Shown in pieces: positions 35,648-44,577 of a DNA stretch of 64,000 nt; position 1 is the first letter of the stretch; every line of letters begins with the position of its first letter. The DNA is taken from contig NZ_JACBYW010000001.1 in the NCBI RefSeq assembly GCF_013408175.1, positions 62,001 through 126,000 of the forward strand, in the 5' to 3' direction. The stretch comes from Actinopolyspora biskrensis (GTDB lineage Bacteria > Actinomycetota > Actinomycetes > Mycobacteriales > Pseudonocardiaceae). A program made the translations under genes and the position numbers. The notes beneath the pieces were generated by a model, which was not told where the DNA came from, searched no databases, and was given only the letters and a program-made list of their open reading frames with translations.

Positions 35648-35698
35648 GTTCTCCGTTCGCCCCTCTCGCGGGGGGTCGGGTGGCGGAGAGCGGAGAAC
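35648..35698. terminator. hairpin between convergent genes
   Basis: GTTCTCCG (35648-35655) pairs with CGGAGAAC (35691-35698), with a GC-rich inner segment. It lies between the anchored-protein gene and lexA. Confidence 0.55.
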
Positions 35699-35703
35699 CT
35701 CGG

Positions 35704-36432
35704 TCAGAGTTTCCGGAAAACGGCCACGACCTTGCCCAGCACGGTGGCCTCGTCACCGAGGATCGGTTCGTAGTCCGCGTTGTGCGGCAGCAGCCACACG
35801 TGGTCCTCGGTGCGTTTGAGGGTTTTGACGGTGGCCTCTCCGTCGATCATCGCGGCGACCACGTCGCCGTTCTCCGCGTCGGGCTGTTGGCGGACGGTGA
35901 CCCAGTCCCCGTCGGTGATCGCCAGGTCGATCATGGAGTCGCCCACCACGTTCAGCAGGAACAGCGAGCCCTCACCCACGATCTCCCTGGGCAGTGGGAA
36001 CACGTCGTCGACGGACTGTTCCGCGAGTATGGGGCCGCCCGCTGCGATGCGTCCGACGAGCGGCACGTAGGCGGGATTCGCCCGTTCGGCGAACTCGGAG
36101 GACGAGGAGGTGTCCTCCGCGGTCAGCACGCCGACCGTGCGGGGACGGTGCGGGTCGCGGCGCAGGTAGCCGCGGCGTTCCAGCGCGCGCAGCTGGTAGG
36201 CGACGGAGGAGGTCGAGGTCAGCCCGACGGTGTCGCCGATCTCCCGAACGCTCGGCGGGTAGCCGTGATCGTGCATCCAGCCGCGGATGGTGTCGAGGAC
36301 TCGGCGCTGGCGTTCCGTGAGCTCGGAGTCGTACCCGGTCTCCGCGGTCCGGGTGGACCGCTCGGGCGACGCGGTCGTCCCCGCGGCGTCCTCGGTGCCC
36401 CCGCGCCCGGCGGGGTCGGAAGAGTCACTCAC
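35704..36432 (-). CDS. lexA: LexA, SOS repressor
   Basis: A 242-residue repressor of the SOS regulon. An unconserved N-terminal 35 residues precede the winged helix ([15 protein letters not shown] to about residue 100, with recognition helix [17 protein letters not shown]). The self-cleavage site is A131-G132, and the catalytic dyad is S166 (GDSM) and K203. The GTG at 36432 has AGGAGG 8 bases upstream; the frame is open further upstream without conserved sequence. Two SOS-like boxes upstream predict autoregulation. Mycobacterial neighbours are conserved except that no Rv2719c-type gene lies between lexA and nrdR. Confidence 0.96.
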   Translation of the reverse strand: MSDSSDPAGRGGTEDAAGTTASPERSTRTAETGYDSELTERQRRVLDTIRGWMHDHGYPPSVREIGDTVGLTSTSSVAYQLRALERRGYLRRDPHRPRTVGVLTAEDTSSSSEFAERANPAYVPLVGRIAAGGPILAEQSVDDVFPLPREIVGEGSLFLLNVVGDSMIDLAITDGDWVTVRQQPDAENGDVVAAMIDGEATVKTLKRTEDHVWLLPHNADYEPILGDEATVLGKVVAVFRKL

Positions 36433-36480
36433 CGTCGCGGCCTCCTGTCCACCACTGTCCGCACGTGCACGCACATTTCC

Positions 36481-36510
36481 ACAGTAGACGGCACGGGGAG
36501 ACGACACCAA
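36481..36510 (-). promoter_or_regulatory. lexA promoter
   Basis: On the minus strand TTGGTG (36510-36505) and TACTGT (36486-36481) are separated by 18 bases. The SOS-like box 36507-36522 overlaps the -35, so bound LexA would block polymerase. Confidence 0.55.
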
Positions 36511-36522
36511 ACACCAGTTCGA
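36507..36522. promoter_or_regulatory. SOS-like box 1 at lexA
   Basis: CCAAAC-ACCA-GTTCGA has one perfect half-site (GTTCGA) and a degenerate one. It overlaps the lexA -35. Confidence 0.55.
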
Positions 36523-36584
36523 GTGAGTCGGTTGCGACTCCGCCCGGTGTTTTCCGCGTTCGTTCGAGACCGATGGTACACCAC

Positions 36585-36600
36585 TCGTACTGGTGTTCGA
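36585..36600. promoter_or_regulatory. SOS-like box 2 upstream of lexA
   Basis: TCGTAC-TGGT-GTTCGA matches TCGAAC-N4-GTTCGA at 11 of 12 defined positions. It lies about 63 bases beyond box 1 and is better placed to control a plus-strand transcript or to cooperate with box 1. Confidence 0.6.
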
Positions 36601-37155
36601 CTTCGTTGCCTTCGGCGGCACCGTTACAGGGTCGGGTGCGAGATGTCTCGCTCGCGCGTGAGTGCCCACCGCCTCGGCCGCCTGTCGGGTCCGTTTTCCG
36701 CGGAACAGCTGGTCACAGGTTTGCTTTTCGGGTCCCCTCCGGCGTGGGCCGAGGGGAGCCGCGGTTTCGCGCGATCTCCGGCGCGGTATTTTCCCGAGGG
36801 GCGTGCCGGCGGGGCCGTCGACCGCTCGTCCGCGTGCGGGGCGAGTCGAGTACCCGCCCGGTCCTTCCCGGGCGAGCGGCTGTCCGGGACTCGGTTCCCG
36901 CGATGCGTCGACGTGCCCGAGCGCTCGACCGGTCCGTCCACGAACTCACTCGATCGGTGTCCGTGTTCCTCCCCGCGTCGTGCGTGGGGGGCGCTTTCCG
37001 TGTTCGCGGCGGCTTCCCTCCGGGGGGATTCGGGGGTTCGGCGCTCCTTTCCGAGGGGACTTCGGCGGATTCGAGGGCTTGTGCCCGCCGCTTCGGCGAG
37101 TCGCCGGAAAACCGGGCCCCGATTTGCTTAGGATGGCCCCGGGAGCTAAAGTCGA
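36601..37155. other. long spacer with no supportable gene
   Basis: Together with flanking control sites this is the 886-base gap between lexA and nrdR. Open frames exist on both strands but have Arg/Pro/Ser-rich translations without recognisable motifs or convincing ribosome sites. I cannot support a protein; an RNA or a decayed gene is possible. Confidence 0.4.
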
Positions 37156-37171
37156 CCACAACATCTAGTAG
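37156..37171. promoter_or_regulatory. NrdR-box candidate
   Basis: CCACAACATCTAGTAG resembles the 16-base NrdR box ACACwATATATwGTGT at about 12 positions. It lies 32 bases before a TATACT hexamer in an AT-rich island upstream of nrdR-nrdJ. I did not find a convincing second tandem box. Confidence 0.45.
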
Positions 37172-37202
37172 TTTCATCGGTGTAATTAATCAATGACTTG
37201 GG

Positions 37203-37208
37203 TATACT
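37203..37208 (+). promoter_or_regulatory. -10 element of nrdR-nrdJ
   Basis: TATACT is the best -10 in this AT-rich island. Transcription would begin near 37215, about 104 bases before nrdR. Confidence 0.45.
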
Positions 37209-37318
37209 GGCCGGTGAGCGGTTGTCCGAGTCTTATCGTGCCGACTGTCCGCACGACGAAGTGTGTTGCGTGATGCGCACCGGTGGCCGGTCGGGTTGTG
37301 TCGAGGAGATGACTCGCG

Positions 37319-37864
37319 TTGCGATGTCCGTTCTGTCGAGGTGACGACTCGCGCGTCGTCGACTCCCGCGAGGTGGAGGAAGGGCAGTCGATTCGGCGCA
37401 GGCGGTCCTGTGCGAGCTGTGGCCGCAGGTTCACCACGGTCGAGGAACTGGTTCTCACGGTGGTGAAGCGCTCGGGGGTGACCGAGCCGTTCAGTCGGGA
37501 CAAGGTCGTTCGGGGGGTGCGCCGCGCCTGCCAGGGACGTCCGGTGGAGGAGGACGCGCTGCAGCAGCTCGCCCACCGGGTGGAGGAGACGATCAGGTCG
37601 CTGGGGGTGCCGGAAGTGCCCAGCCACGAGGTGGGACTGGCGATCCTCGGGCCGCTGCGCGAGTTGGACGAGGTCGCCTACCTGCGGTTCGCGAGCGTGT
37701 ACAGGTCGTTCACCTCGGTCGAGGACTTCGAGCGGGAGATCGCGGACCTGCGCGACGCCGACGAGGATCCCGACGACACCGCCGGTGCGGAGGTGACTCC
37801 GCGGAGCGGGGCCGACACGGACGAGCAGCCCGGTCGAAGGAGCGAAGCGGACGCGAATGCCTAA
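37319..37864 (+). CDS. nrdR: NrdR, ribonucleotide reductase repressor
   Basis: A 181-residue transcriptional repressor sensing ATP/dATP. The zinc ribbon has C3 and C6 in MRCPFCRG and C31/C34 in CASCGRRF; the ATP-cone spans about residues 46-136 ([24 protein letters not shown]). A Glu/Asp-rich tail of about 40 residues extends past the family core. The start is TTG at 37319, preceded by GAGGAG about 10 bases upstream. It is followed by nrdJ, its likely target, in the same operon. Confidence 0.95.
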   Translation: MRCPFCRGDDSRVVDSREVEEGQSIRRRRSCASCGRRFTTVEELVLTVVKRSGVTEPFSRDKVVRGVRRACQGRPVEEDALQQLAHRVEETIRSLGVPEVPSHEVGLAILGPLRELDEVAYLRFASVYRSFTSVEDFEREIADLRDADEDPDDTAGAEVTPRSGADTDEQPGRRSEADANA

Positions 37865-38021
37865 ACCGGGGCGGGGAGCGGCACAGCGCCGGAACGGCGC
37901 GGCCAAACGCAAGCGGGTGGCCCACGCGGGCGGCCCCGAGCAGGGAAAGAAGCGACCGAGCCGGACGGGGAACCCGGACGGTGGCAGCAGGAGAGCGAGC
38001 GACGAGGGAGAGACCCACGCC

Positions 38022-40847
38022 ATGACAGAGACCGTCGGTAGTCCGGCCTCCGCAGGGGAGTCGGAGGCAGGAACCCGCACGGCGGGAATCCGGGTCGAGC
38101 GTGTTTACACGACCGAGGGAGTGCACCCCTACGACGAGGTGACCTGGGAGCGCCGTGATGTCGTGATGACCAACTGGCGCGACGGTTCGGTCAACTTCGA
38201 GCAGCGCGACGTCGAGTTCCCGGACTTCTGGTCGCTGAACGCGGCCAACATCGTCACGAGCAAGTACTTCCGTGGCGCACTCGGCACGCCGGAACGCGAG
38301 AGCAGCCTGCGGCAGCTCATCGACCGCGTGGTCAAGACCTACGTGCACAGCGGTCTCGAACACGGCTACTTCGCCTCCGAGACCGACGCCGAGATCTTCG
38401 AGCACGAGTTGACCTACATGCTGCTGCACCAGGTGTTCAGCTTCAACTCGCCGGTGTGGTTCAACGTGGGGACCAGCTCCAAGCAGCAGGTCTCGGCCTG
38501 CTTCATCCTGTCGGTCGACGACACGATGGAGTCGATCCTCGACTGGTACAAGGAGGAGGGGCTGATCTTCAAGGGAGGCTCCGGAGCGGGGCTGAACCTC
38601 TCCCGCATCCGCTCCTCCAAGGAACTGCTGTCCTCCGGGGGAACCGCGTCCGGGCCGGTTTCGTTCATGCGCGGCGCCGACGCCTCGGCGGGCACCATCA
38701 AGTCCGGCGGGGCCACCAGGCGCGCCGCCAAGATGGTCGTGCTCGACGTCGACCACCCGGACGTCGAGGAGTTCATCGAGACCAAGTCCAGGGAGGAGCA
38801 CAAGATCCGCGCCCTGCGCGACGCGGGCTTCGACGTGGACCTCGGCGGTTCCGACATGGTCTCCGTGCAGTACCAGAACGCGAACAACTCGGTGCGGGTC
38901 AGCGACGAGTTCATGCGCGCCGTCGAGAGCGACGGCCAGTTCGGGCTGCGGGCACGCACCGACGGGTCGGTGACGGACACGCTCCGCTCCAGGGACCTGT
39001 TCAACAAGATGGCCAAGTCCGCCTGGGAGTGCGCGGATCCGGGCATCCAGTACGACGACACCATCAACGACTGGCACACCAGCCCGGAGTCCGGCAGGAT
39101 CAGCGCTTCGAACCCCTGCTCGGAGTACCTGCACCTGGACAACTCCAGCTGCAACCTCGCCTCGCTGAACCTGATGAAGTTCCTGCGCGAGGACCTCACC
39201 TTCGACGCGGAGCTGTTCAAGAGCGCCGTCGAGATCGTGATCACCGCGATGGACATCTCGATCTGCTTCGCGGACTTCCCCACGGAGTCGATCGCGCGGA
39301 CCACGCGGGACTTCCGCCAGCTCGGAATCGGGTACGCCAACCTCGGCGCGCTGCTGATGGCCACCGGTCACGCCTACGACTCCGACGGCGGTCGGGCGCT
39401 CGCCGCCTCTGTCACCTCGCTGATGACGGGGGCCGCCTACAAGCGTTCCGCCGAACTCGCCGGTGCGGTGGGGCCGTACGCGGGTTACGCGCGCAACGCC
39501 GAGTCCCACCAGCGTGTGATGCGCAAGCACGCGGCCGCCAACGATCTGGTGCGGACCTACCACCACAACGACGTCCACGTGCACGACCTGGCCACCCAGG
39601 TGTGGCAGGAGGGGCTGGAGACCGGCGCGCGGAACGGCTGGCGCAACGCGCAGGCCTCCGTGCTGGCTCCGACCGGAACCATCGGCCTGATGATGGACTG
39701 CGACACGACCGGTGTGGAACCGGACCTGGCCCTGGTCAAGTTCAAGAAGCTGGTCGGTGGCGGCTCGATGCAGATCGTCAACCGGACGGTCCCGCGCGCG
39801 CTGCGCGCGCTGGGCTACCCGGACGAGCAGGCCGAGGCCATCATCGAGTACATCGCCGAGCACGGTCACGTGGTGGACGCGCCGGGGCTGCGGCCGGAGC
39901 ACTACGAGGTGTTCGACTGCGCGATGGGTGAGCGCTCCATCGCCCCGATGGGGCACGTCCGCATGATGGCCGCGGTGCAGCCGTTCCTGTCCGGGTCTAT
40001 CTCCAAGACCGTGAACATGCCCGAGCACGCCACGGTCGAGGACGTCCAGGAGATCTACTTCGAGGGCTGGCGACTCGGCCTCAAGGCACTGGCCATCTAC
40101 CGGGACAACTGCAAGGTCGGTCAGCCGCTGTCCGCGGGCAGCGGGGGCAAGGAGAAGGGCGAGAAGCAGGTCGAGAAGGAGATCGAGTACCGCCCGGTGC
40201 GCAAGCGCCTGCCCAAGAAGCGCCCGAGCCAGACGATCTCGTTCACGGTCGGCGGCGCCGAGGGGTACCTCCACGCGGGTTCCTACCCGGACGACGGTCT
40301 CGGCGAGATCTTCATCAAGCTCGGCAAGCAGGGGTCCACGCTCGCCGGTGTGATGGACGCGTTCGCGATGTCCATCTCGGTCGGTCTGCAGTACGGGATC
40401 CCGCTGGAGTTCTACGTCTCCAAGTTCCAGAACGTCCGGTTCGAGCCCGCCGGTATGACCGACGATCCGGACGTGCGCATGGCCAGCAGCGTGCTGGACT
40501 ACCTGTTCCGCAGGCTCGCGCTGGATCACCTGTCCTACGAGAAGCGGGCCCAGCTGGGCATCTTCACCGCCGCCGAGCGCACCGAGCAGACCAACGGTGC
40601 CGAGGCGGGGCAGGAGCAGAACCAGCTGGACTCGATGCGTGGTTCGGTGGAGTACGCCGAGCAGCCCAAGCCCGTGGTGCAGAACCCGAGCGACGACTCG
40701 GACGCGGGGAGCTCGACCGAGCTGCTGGAGCTGAAGCTGGGCAAGGCCGCCGACGCCCCGCTGTGCATGACCTGCGGTACCAAGATGCGGCCCTCCGGGG
40801 CGTGCTACCTCTGTGAGGGCTGCGGAGCCACCTCGGGCTGCAGCTGA
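38022..40847 (+). CDS. nrdJ: adenosylcobalamin-dependent (class II) ribonucleotide reductase
   Basis: A 941-residue vitamin B12-dependent reductase that makes deoxynucleotides with or without oxygen. It closely resembles Streptomyces NrdJ: HPYDEVTWERRDVVMTNWRDGSVNFEQ, the active-site region SNPCSEYLHLDNSSCNLASLNL, and the C-terminal zinc/redox segment CMTCGTKMRPSGACYLCEGCGATSGCS with its shuttle cysteines. The ATG at 38022 is chosen because relatives start there; an ATG at 37857 overlapping the nrdR stop would add 55 strongly basic residues and cannot be excluded. It is probably co-transcribed with nrdR. Confidence 0.96.
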   Translation: MTETVGSPASAGESEAGTRTAGIRVERVYTTEGVHPYDEVTWERRDVVMTNWRDGSVNFEQRDVEFPDFWSLNAANIVTSKYFRGALGTPERESSLRQLIDRVVKTYVHSGLEHGYFASETDAEIFEHELTYMLLHQVFSFNSPVWFNVGTSSKQQVSACFILSVDDTMESILDWYKEEGLIFKGGSGAGLNLSRIRSSKELLSSGGTASGPVSFMRGADASAGTIKSGGATRRAAKMVVLDVDHPDVEEFIETKSREEHKIRALRDAGFDVDLGGSDMVSVQYQNANNSVRVSDEFMRAVESDGQFGLRARTDGSVTDTLRSRDLFNKMAKSAWECADPGIQYDDTINDWHTSPESGRISASNPCSEYLHLDNSSCNLASLNLMKFLREDLTFDAELFKSAVEIVITAMDISICFADFPTESIARTTRDFRQLGIGYANLGALLMATGHAYDSDGGRALAASVTSLMTGAAYKRSAELAGAVGPYAGYARNAESHQRVMRKHAAANDLVRTYHHNDVHVHDLATQVWQEGLETGARNGWRNAQASVLAPTGTIGLMMDCDTTGVEPDLALVKFKKLVGGGSMQIVNRTVPRALRALGYPDEQAEAIIEYIAEHGHVVDAPGLRPEHYEVFDCAMGERSIAPMGHVRMMAAVQPFLSGSISKTVNMPEHATVEDVQEIYFEGWRLGLKALAIYRDNCKVGQPLSAGSGGKEKGEKQVEKEIEYRPVRKRLPKKRPSQTISFTVGGAEGYLHAGSYPDDGLGEIFIKLGKQGSTLAGVMDAFAMSISVGLQYGIPLEFYVSKFQNVRFEPAGMTDDPDVRMASSVLDYLFRRLALDHLSYEKRAQLGIFTAAERTEQTNGAEAGQEQNQLDSMRGSVEYAEQPKPVVQNPSDDSDAGSSTELLELKLGKAADAPLCMTCGTKMRPSGACYLCEGCGATSGCS

Positions 40848-40903
40848 GCGATCGACCGAGCACGGTGAGCTCCGAGAGCGGGTTCTCCCGGCTCGGGCTC
40901 GAC

Positions 40904-40934
40904 AGGGGAGTCGGCCACGACGGCCGGCTCCCCT
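40904..40934 (+). terminator. terminator after nrdJ
   Basis: A 13-bp stem (40904-40916 with 40922-40934; one G-U pair) and a 5-base loop lie 57 bases past the nrdJ stop. The rest of the 468-base gap holds the promoter at 41253-41280 and no gene I can support. Confidence 0.7.
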
Positions 40935-41252
40935 TCGCTCGTTCCGGAGGCGTTCGCGGGGCGCCGCCTCCGGCTCCCGGCGGAGGGCCCGTTGTGTGCG
41001 TCGAGCGCGACGCCGGCCCACCGGGCGTCGTACCGCGCCGTCAGCTCTCCGCCCTCAGCCCCGGGTCCGTCCCGCGGCAGGTTCCCGCTCCGTCGCCGCG
41101 CCGGGGAGCGCCGTTCTCGTCCCGTCCCAGAAGGCAGTGCCCGCGTCCGGGGAGCTTTCCGGCCCCGTCCGTACGGACCCGCCCTCCCGGACTGTCCTTT
41201 GCAGACGATCACTGCGCGGCGCGGATTGGCTGGAAAACGCCGCGCTGCGTGA

Positions 41253-41280
41253 TTGACATCGCCGATGTGGCTGGCAAGCT
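41253..41280 (+). promoter_or_regulatory. promoter of the S15 peptidase gene
   Basis: TTGACA (41253-41258) and CAAGCT (41275-41280) are separated by 16 bases. A ribosome site GGGGAG lies 5 bases before the ATG at 41316. Confidence 0.45.
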
Positions 41281-41315
41281 GCTGATCGTCCTTGGAAACC
41301 TGATGGGGAGTTCGC

Positions 41316-43106
41316 ATGTGGCGAGCGCGAACCGCTCTTCTCTCCGCGGTGGTCGTCCTACCGCTGCTCGGTGTTCCCACGGCGGACGCCGAACCCGAAC
41401 CGTCCGCCCCCGTCATCGAGAACGGTGCCGCCCAGCCGGTGTTCGATGCGTCGAAAGCGGTGCGGCAGGACCTGTTCGTGACGGCGAACGTGGACAGTGA
41501 CGACGACGGCCGGGACGACAGGGTGCACGTCCAGGTGGTCCGTCCGAAGGGGACCGAACGGGGGATGCGCGTGCCCGTCGTCTACCGGGCCAGCCCCTAC
41601 TCCGCGGGTGGCAATCCCGTCTCGAACCACGACGTGGACCGGGAACTGTACGTGCCGGACCGGGCCGCGGCCCGGTCGGCCGGAACCGCGGAGGCTTCTC
41701 CGCGGTCGTCCAACGCCGCGATCGACTGGGAATACCAGCGTTTCCTGCTGGAGCGGGGGTACGCCGTCGTCTACGCCGAGTCGTTGGGCAGCGGGGCGTC
41801 GGACGGTTGCCCGACCTCGGGAGGGCGGAACGAGACCCTGGGTGCCAAGTCGGTCGTGGACTGGCTGAACGGCCGGGCCCCGGGCCACGACGCGAACGGC
41901 GAACCGGTCCGGGCGGACTGGTCCACGGGCAAGGTCGCGATGATGGGTGTCTCCTACAACGGGACACTGCCGAACGCGGTGGCCACCACGGGGGTCGATG
42001 GCCTCGAGACGATCGTGCCCATCGGGGCGATATCCAGTTGGTACGACTACTACCGCTCGGACGGGGCCGTCGTGGCGCCGGGCGGGTACCAGGGCGAGGA
42101 CGCAGACGTGCTGGCGAAGTACGTGCACACCAACGACCGCGACTGCGCGGCGGCGACGGAACGTCTCCGCTCCGGGCAGGACCGGTTGACCGGCGACTAC
42201 AACGAGTTCTGGGACGAGCGCAACTACCTCGACGATGTGGACCGGATCGAGGCGTCGGTGCTGTCGGTGCACGGCCTGAACGACTGGAACGTCAAGACGA
42301 GGCAGGCGGCCCAGTGGTACCGCGCGCTGCGCGAGCAGGGCGTGCAGCACCGGATCTGGTGGCACCAGCGGGGACACCGCGATCCGATCGGGATCAGGAA
42401 GCAGGAGTGGCTGCGCACGTTGAACCGCTGGTTCACGCACTACCTGCACGGCGCGTCCAACGGGGTGACCTACGAACCCAGGGCGACGATCCAGCGAGCC
42501 GACGGCAGCTGGCACCGGGAGTGGGAGTGGCCCGCCCCCGCGGCACGGGAGGTTTCGCTGACCCCGACCCCGGGCGGCGACGCCAGGGGAGGGCTGAGCC
42601 CGCGCGGGCACGCTTCCGGGGATGAGGTGGAGACACTGCGCGACGACGCGAGCGTGCCGGCCGGGGAACTGGCCGGCGCCCGGCGTTCACCGCACCGGCT
42701 GGCCTACTTCACCCGCGGCGTGCCCCGCCCCGTGCGGATCAGCGGTACCGCGCGGGCGGAGCTGGCCCTGTCCTTCGACCGGCCCGCGGCCAACGTGACC
42801 GCGATGCTGGTCGACCGTGCTCCGGACGGTTCGGTCGAGCCGATCACGCGGGGATGGGCCGATCCGCAGAACAGGAGGTCCGTCGAACGCAGCACTCCGG
42901 TCGAGCCGGGGCAGCGGTACCGGGTGAACGTGGAGATGATGCCGGACGACTACGTGCTCGAAAGGGGGCATCGGCTCGGGATGGTCGTGTTGTCCAGCGA
43001 TCACGAGTACACGTTGCGGCCCGCGCCCGGAACCGGGCTGAGTCTCGACCTGTCGGAGAGCAGCCTGGTCGTGCCCGCGGTCGCGGGGCGGGGGGTGTTC
43101 CAGTAG
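41316..43106 (+). CDS. secreted Xaa-Pro dipeptidyl-peptidase (S15 family)
   Basis: A 596-residue secreted serine hydrolase. The signal peptide runs from MWRARTALLSAVV to an ADA cleavage site near residue 25. The alpha/beta-hydrolase domain carries the nucleophile in GVSYNG, the acid in HGLNDWNVK and the His in HQRGHRDP. A C-terminal beta-sandwich (X-Pro dipeptidyl-peptidase C-terminal type) follows. The CocE/S15 family also contains acyl-ester hydrolases, so the exact substrate is uncertain, but the architecture fits an Xaa-Pro peptidase. It stands alone between two terminators. Confidence 0.9.
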   Translation: MWRARTALLSAVVVLPLLGVPTADAEPEPSAPVIENGAAQPVFDASKAVRQDLFVTANVDSDDDGRDDRVHVQVVRPKGTERGMRVPVVYRASPYSAGGNPVSNHDVDRELYVPDRAAARSAGTAEASPRSSNAAIDWEYQRFLLERGYAVVYAESLGSGASDGCPTSGGRNETLGAKSVVDWLNGRAPGHDANGEPVRADWSTGKVAMMGVSYNGTLPNAVATTGVDGLETIVPIGAISSWYDYYRSDGAVVAPGGYQGEDADVLAKYVHTNDRDCAAATERLRSGQDRLTGDYNEFWDERNYLDDVDRIEASVLSVHGLNDWNVKTRQAAQWYRALREQGVQHRIWWHQRGHRDPIGIRKQEWLRTLNRWFTHYLHGASNGVTYEPRATIQRADGSWHREWEWPAPAAREVSLTPTPGGDARGGLSPRGHASGDEVETLRDDASVPAGELAGARRSPHRLAYFTRGVPRPVRISGTARAELALSFDRPAANVTAMLVDRAPDGSVEPITRGWADPQNRRSVERSTPVEPGQRYRVNVEMMPDDYVLERGHRLGMVVLSSDHEYTLRPAPGTGLSLDLSESSLVVPAVAGRGVFQ

Positions 43107-43166
43107 GCCTTCGACTGCTCGGCCGGCGTGAGCCCGGGAACCTTCCGAGCACCTTTTCCACGCGGG

Positions 43167-43203
43167 AGCGGCCCGGCGGAGTGAGCACCTCCGCCGGGCC
43201 GCT
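43167..43203 (+). terminator. 15-bp-stem terminator
   Basis: AGCGGCCCGGCGGAG (43167-43181) pairs perfectly with 43189-43203 across a 7-base loop, about 60 bases after the peptidase stop. Confidence 0.8.
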
Positions 43204-43325
43204 TCTCGTGTTCCGCGCCCTCGGCGAGTCGCGGAGGGCCGGTGCCCGTCCACACCGCCCGGAGGCGTCCACAGCTTCGCGAACCGCGGCTCTCGTCTCC
43301 GGTGCCTTCCGCCGATGCGGGAAGT

Positions 43326-44423
43326 ATGAGTTCTTCGGCGAAGCAACAAACCGTACATCTCTCCGATCCGGCCGAGTTCGTGGCCGCCATCCCGCATCTG
43401 CTCGGGTTCTACCCGGAGGAGTCGCTGATCGTCACGACGCTGCACGGGGCACCGGCGGCGACGCGACTGGGGTTCACCGCGCGGGTGGACCTGCCGGCAG
43501 AGGGCAGACGTGCCGAACTGGCCACCGAACTGGTGCGGGGACCGATCGCACGCGACGAACCGGCCGGCGTGCTGCTTGCCGTGGTCGGCGGACTCCTGTC
43601 CGGGAGCACCGAACGCGCGGTTCCGCCGTCCGGGGCACCGGACACCCCGGACGGCGGGATTCCCGCACCGCCCCACAGCGAACTGATCGGGTTCTTCCAC
43701 GACGTCCTGTACGAGGCGGACCTGTCCCTCGCCCAGGCGCTCTGGACACCGGAGATCGGCAAGGGGTTCCCGTGGTACTGCTACACCGACGGGCGCAGCG
43801 GAAAAACGCCCGATCCGAAGGCGTCCCCGCTGGCAGCCGCCCTGGCCGTCTCCGGCACGGTGACCTTCCCCAGCAGAGCGGAACTGGCCGAGTCGGTGGC
43901 TCCCGAGTCCGCGGAGACACCGGCCCGCTGGTCCGCGCGGTTGAACCTGCTGCAGGACGACGCGGAGCCGCACCGCGGTGCGGCCGACATGTGCACCACC
44001 GATGTCGAGACGGTGTTCGCGGCGATCCGCCGTACGGCGCGCGAGGAGGCGTTGACGGAGGACGACCTGCTGCGGGTTCTCGTCGCGCTGTCCGACTACC
44101 GGGTGCGGGACCTGGCCATGGGAAGCGCGTTGAGTACCGAGGCACGTGCCGCCGAGCGGCTCTGGCTCACCCTGGTGCGCAAGGCACCGGAGCCCGAGGT
44201 CGCCGATGCGGCAGTGCTGCTGGCCTTCTCCGCCTACCTGCGCGGGGACGGGGCGCTGGCCGGCGTCGCACTGGAACGGGTGGAGCGGACACGCCCCGCG
44301 CACCGCCTCGGCGAGCTGCTGCGCAGGGCGTTGGACACCGGAATCGGTCCGAGCGCGCTGTCGGTGATAGTGCGGGACACGGTCGCCGACGCGCAGGCGA
44401 TGATCGAGCAGGAGGAGTGTTGA
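43326..44423 (+). CDS. DUF4192 protein
   Basis: A 365-residue cytoplasmic protein of the actinobacterial DUF4192 family. The family's start is visible (VHLSDPAEFVAAIPHLLGFYPEESLIVTTL). The middle contains ELIGFFHDVLYE; the C-terminal half is helical and Ala/Leu-rich with WLTLVRKAPEPEVADAAVLLAFSAYLRGDGALAGVAL. The ATG at 43326 starts the conserved sequence. Function is unknown. It is convergent with galE. Confidence 0.85.
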   Translation: MSSSAKQQTVHLSDPAEFVAAIPHLLGFYPEESLIVTTLHGAPAATRLGFTARVDLPAEGRRAELATELVRGPIARDEPAGVLLAVVGGLLSGSTERAVPPSGAPDTPDGGIPAPPHSELIGFFHDVLYEADLSLAQALWTPEIGKGFPWYCYTDGRSGKTPDPKASPLAAALAVSGTVTFPSRAELAESVAPESAETPARWSARLNLLQDDAEPHRGAADMCTTDVETVFAAIRRTAREEALTEDDLLRVLVALSDYRVRDLAMGSALSTEARAAERLWLTLVRKAPEPEVADAAVLLAFSAYLRGDGALAGVALERVERTRPAHRLGELLRRALDTGIGPSALSVIVRDTVADAQAMIEQEEC

Positions 44424-44489
44424 CCGGCGGAACGGGCACGCGCGGGCACTCGCCGGGAAGACGGAGGCCGGAACGACCCGGACCGCCGA

Positions 44490-44541
44490 GCGGCACCACC
44501 CCCGGCCGGGAACCGCGGTGAGCGCAGGCCGGAGGTGCCGC
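44490..44541. terminator. nested hairpin between convergent genes
   Basis: GCGGCACC (44490-44497) pairs with GGTGCCGC (44534-44541), and inside it CCGGCC (44502-44507) with GGCCGG (44527-44532). Confidence 0.5.
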
Positions 44542-44577
44542 CATCAGCACCGCCGCGCGAAGCGGGGCGACGAGGTC

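Noticed and set aside
36662-37168. Plus-strand frame of 168 codons in the lexA-nrdR spacer
   Set aside because: Arg/Pro/Gly-rich translation, no ribosome site, no LysM or other motif; not supportable as a protein.
37865-38021. Cobalamin riboswitch before nrdJ
   Set aside because: The gap shows no B12-box-like conserved block, and its sequence reads as a simple basic coding extension or spacer.
37710-41021. Minus-strand open frame of over 1100 codons opposite nrdJ
   Set aside because: It is antisense to a clearly conserved gene, its translation is Arg/Pro/Val/Gly-rich without motifs, and such shadows are expected at this GC content.
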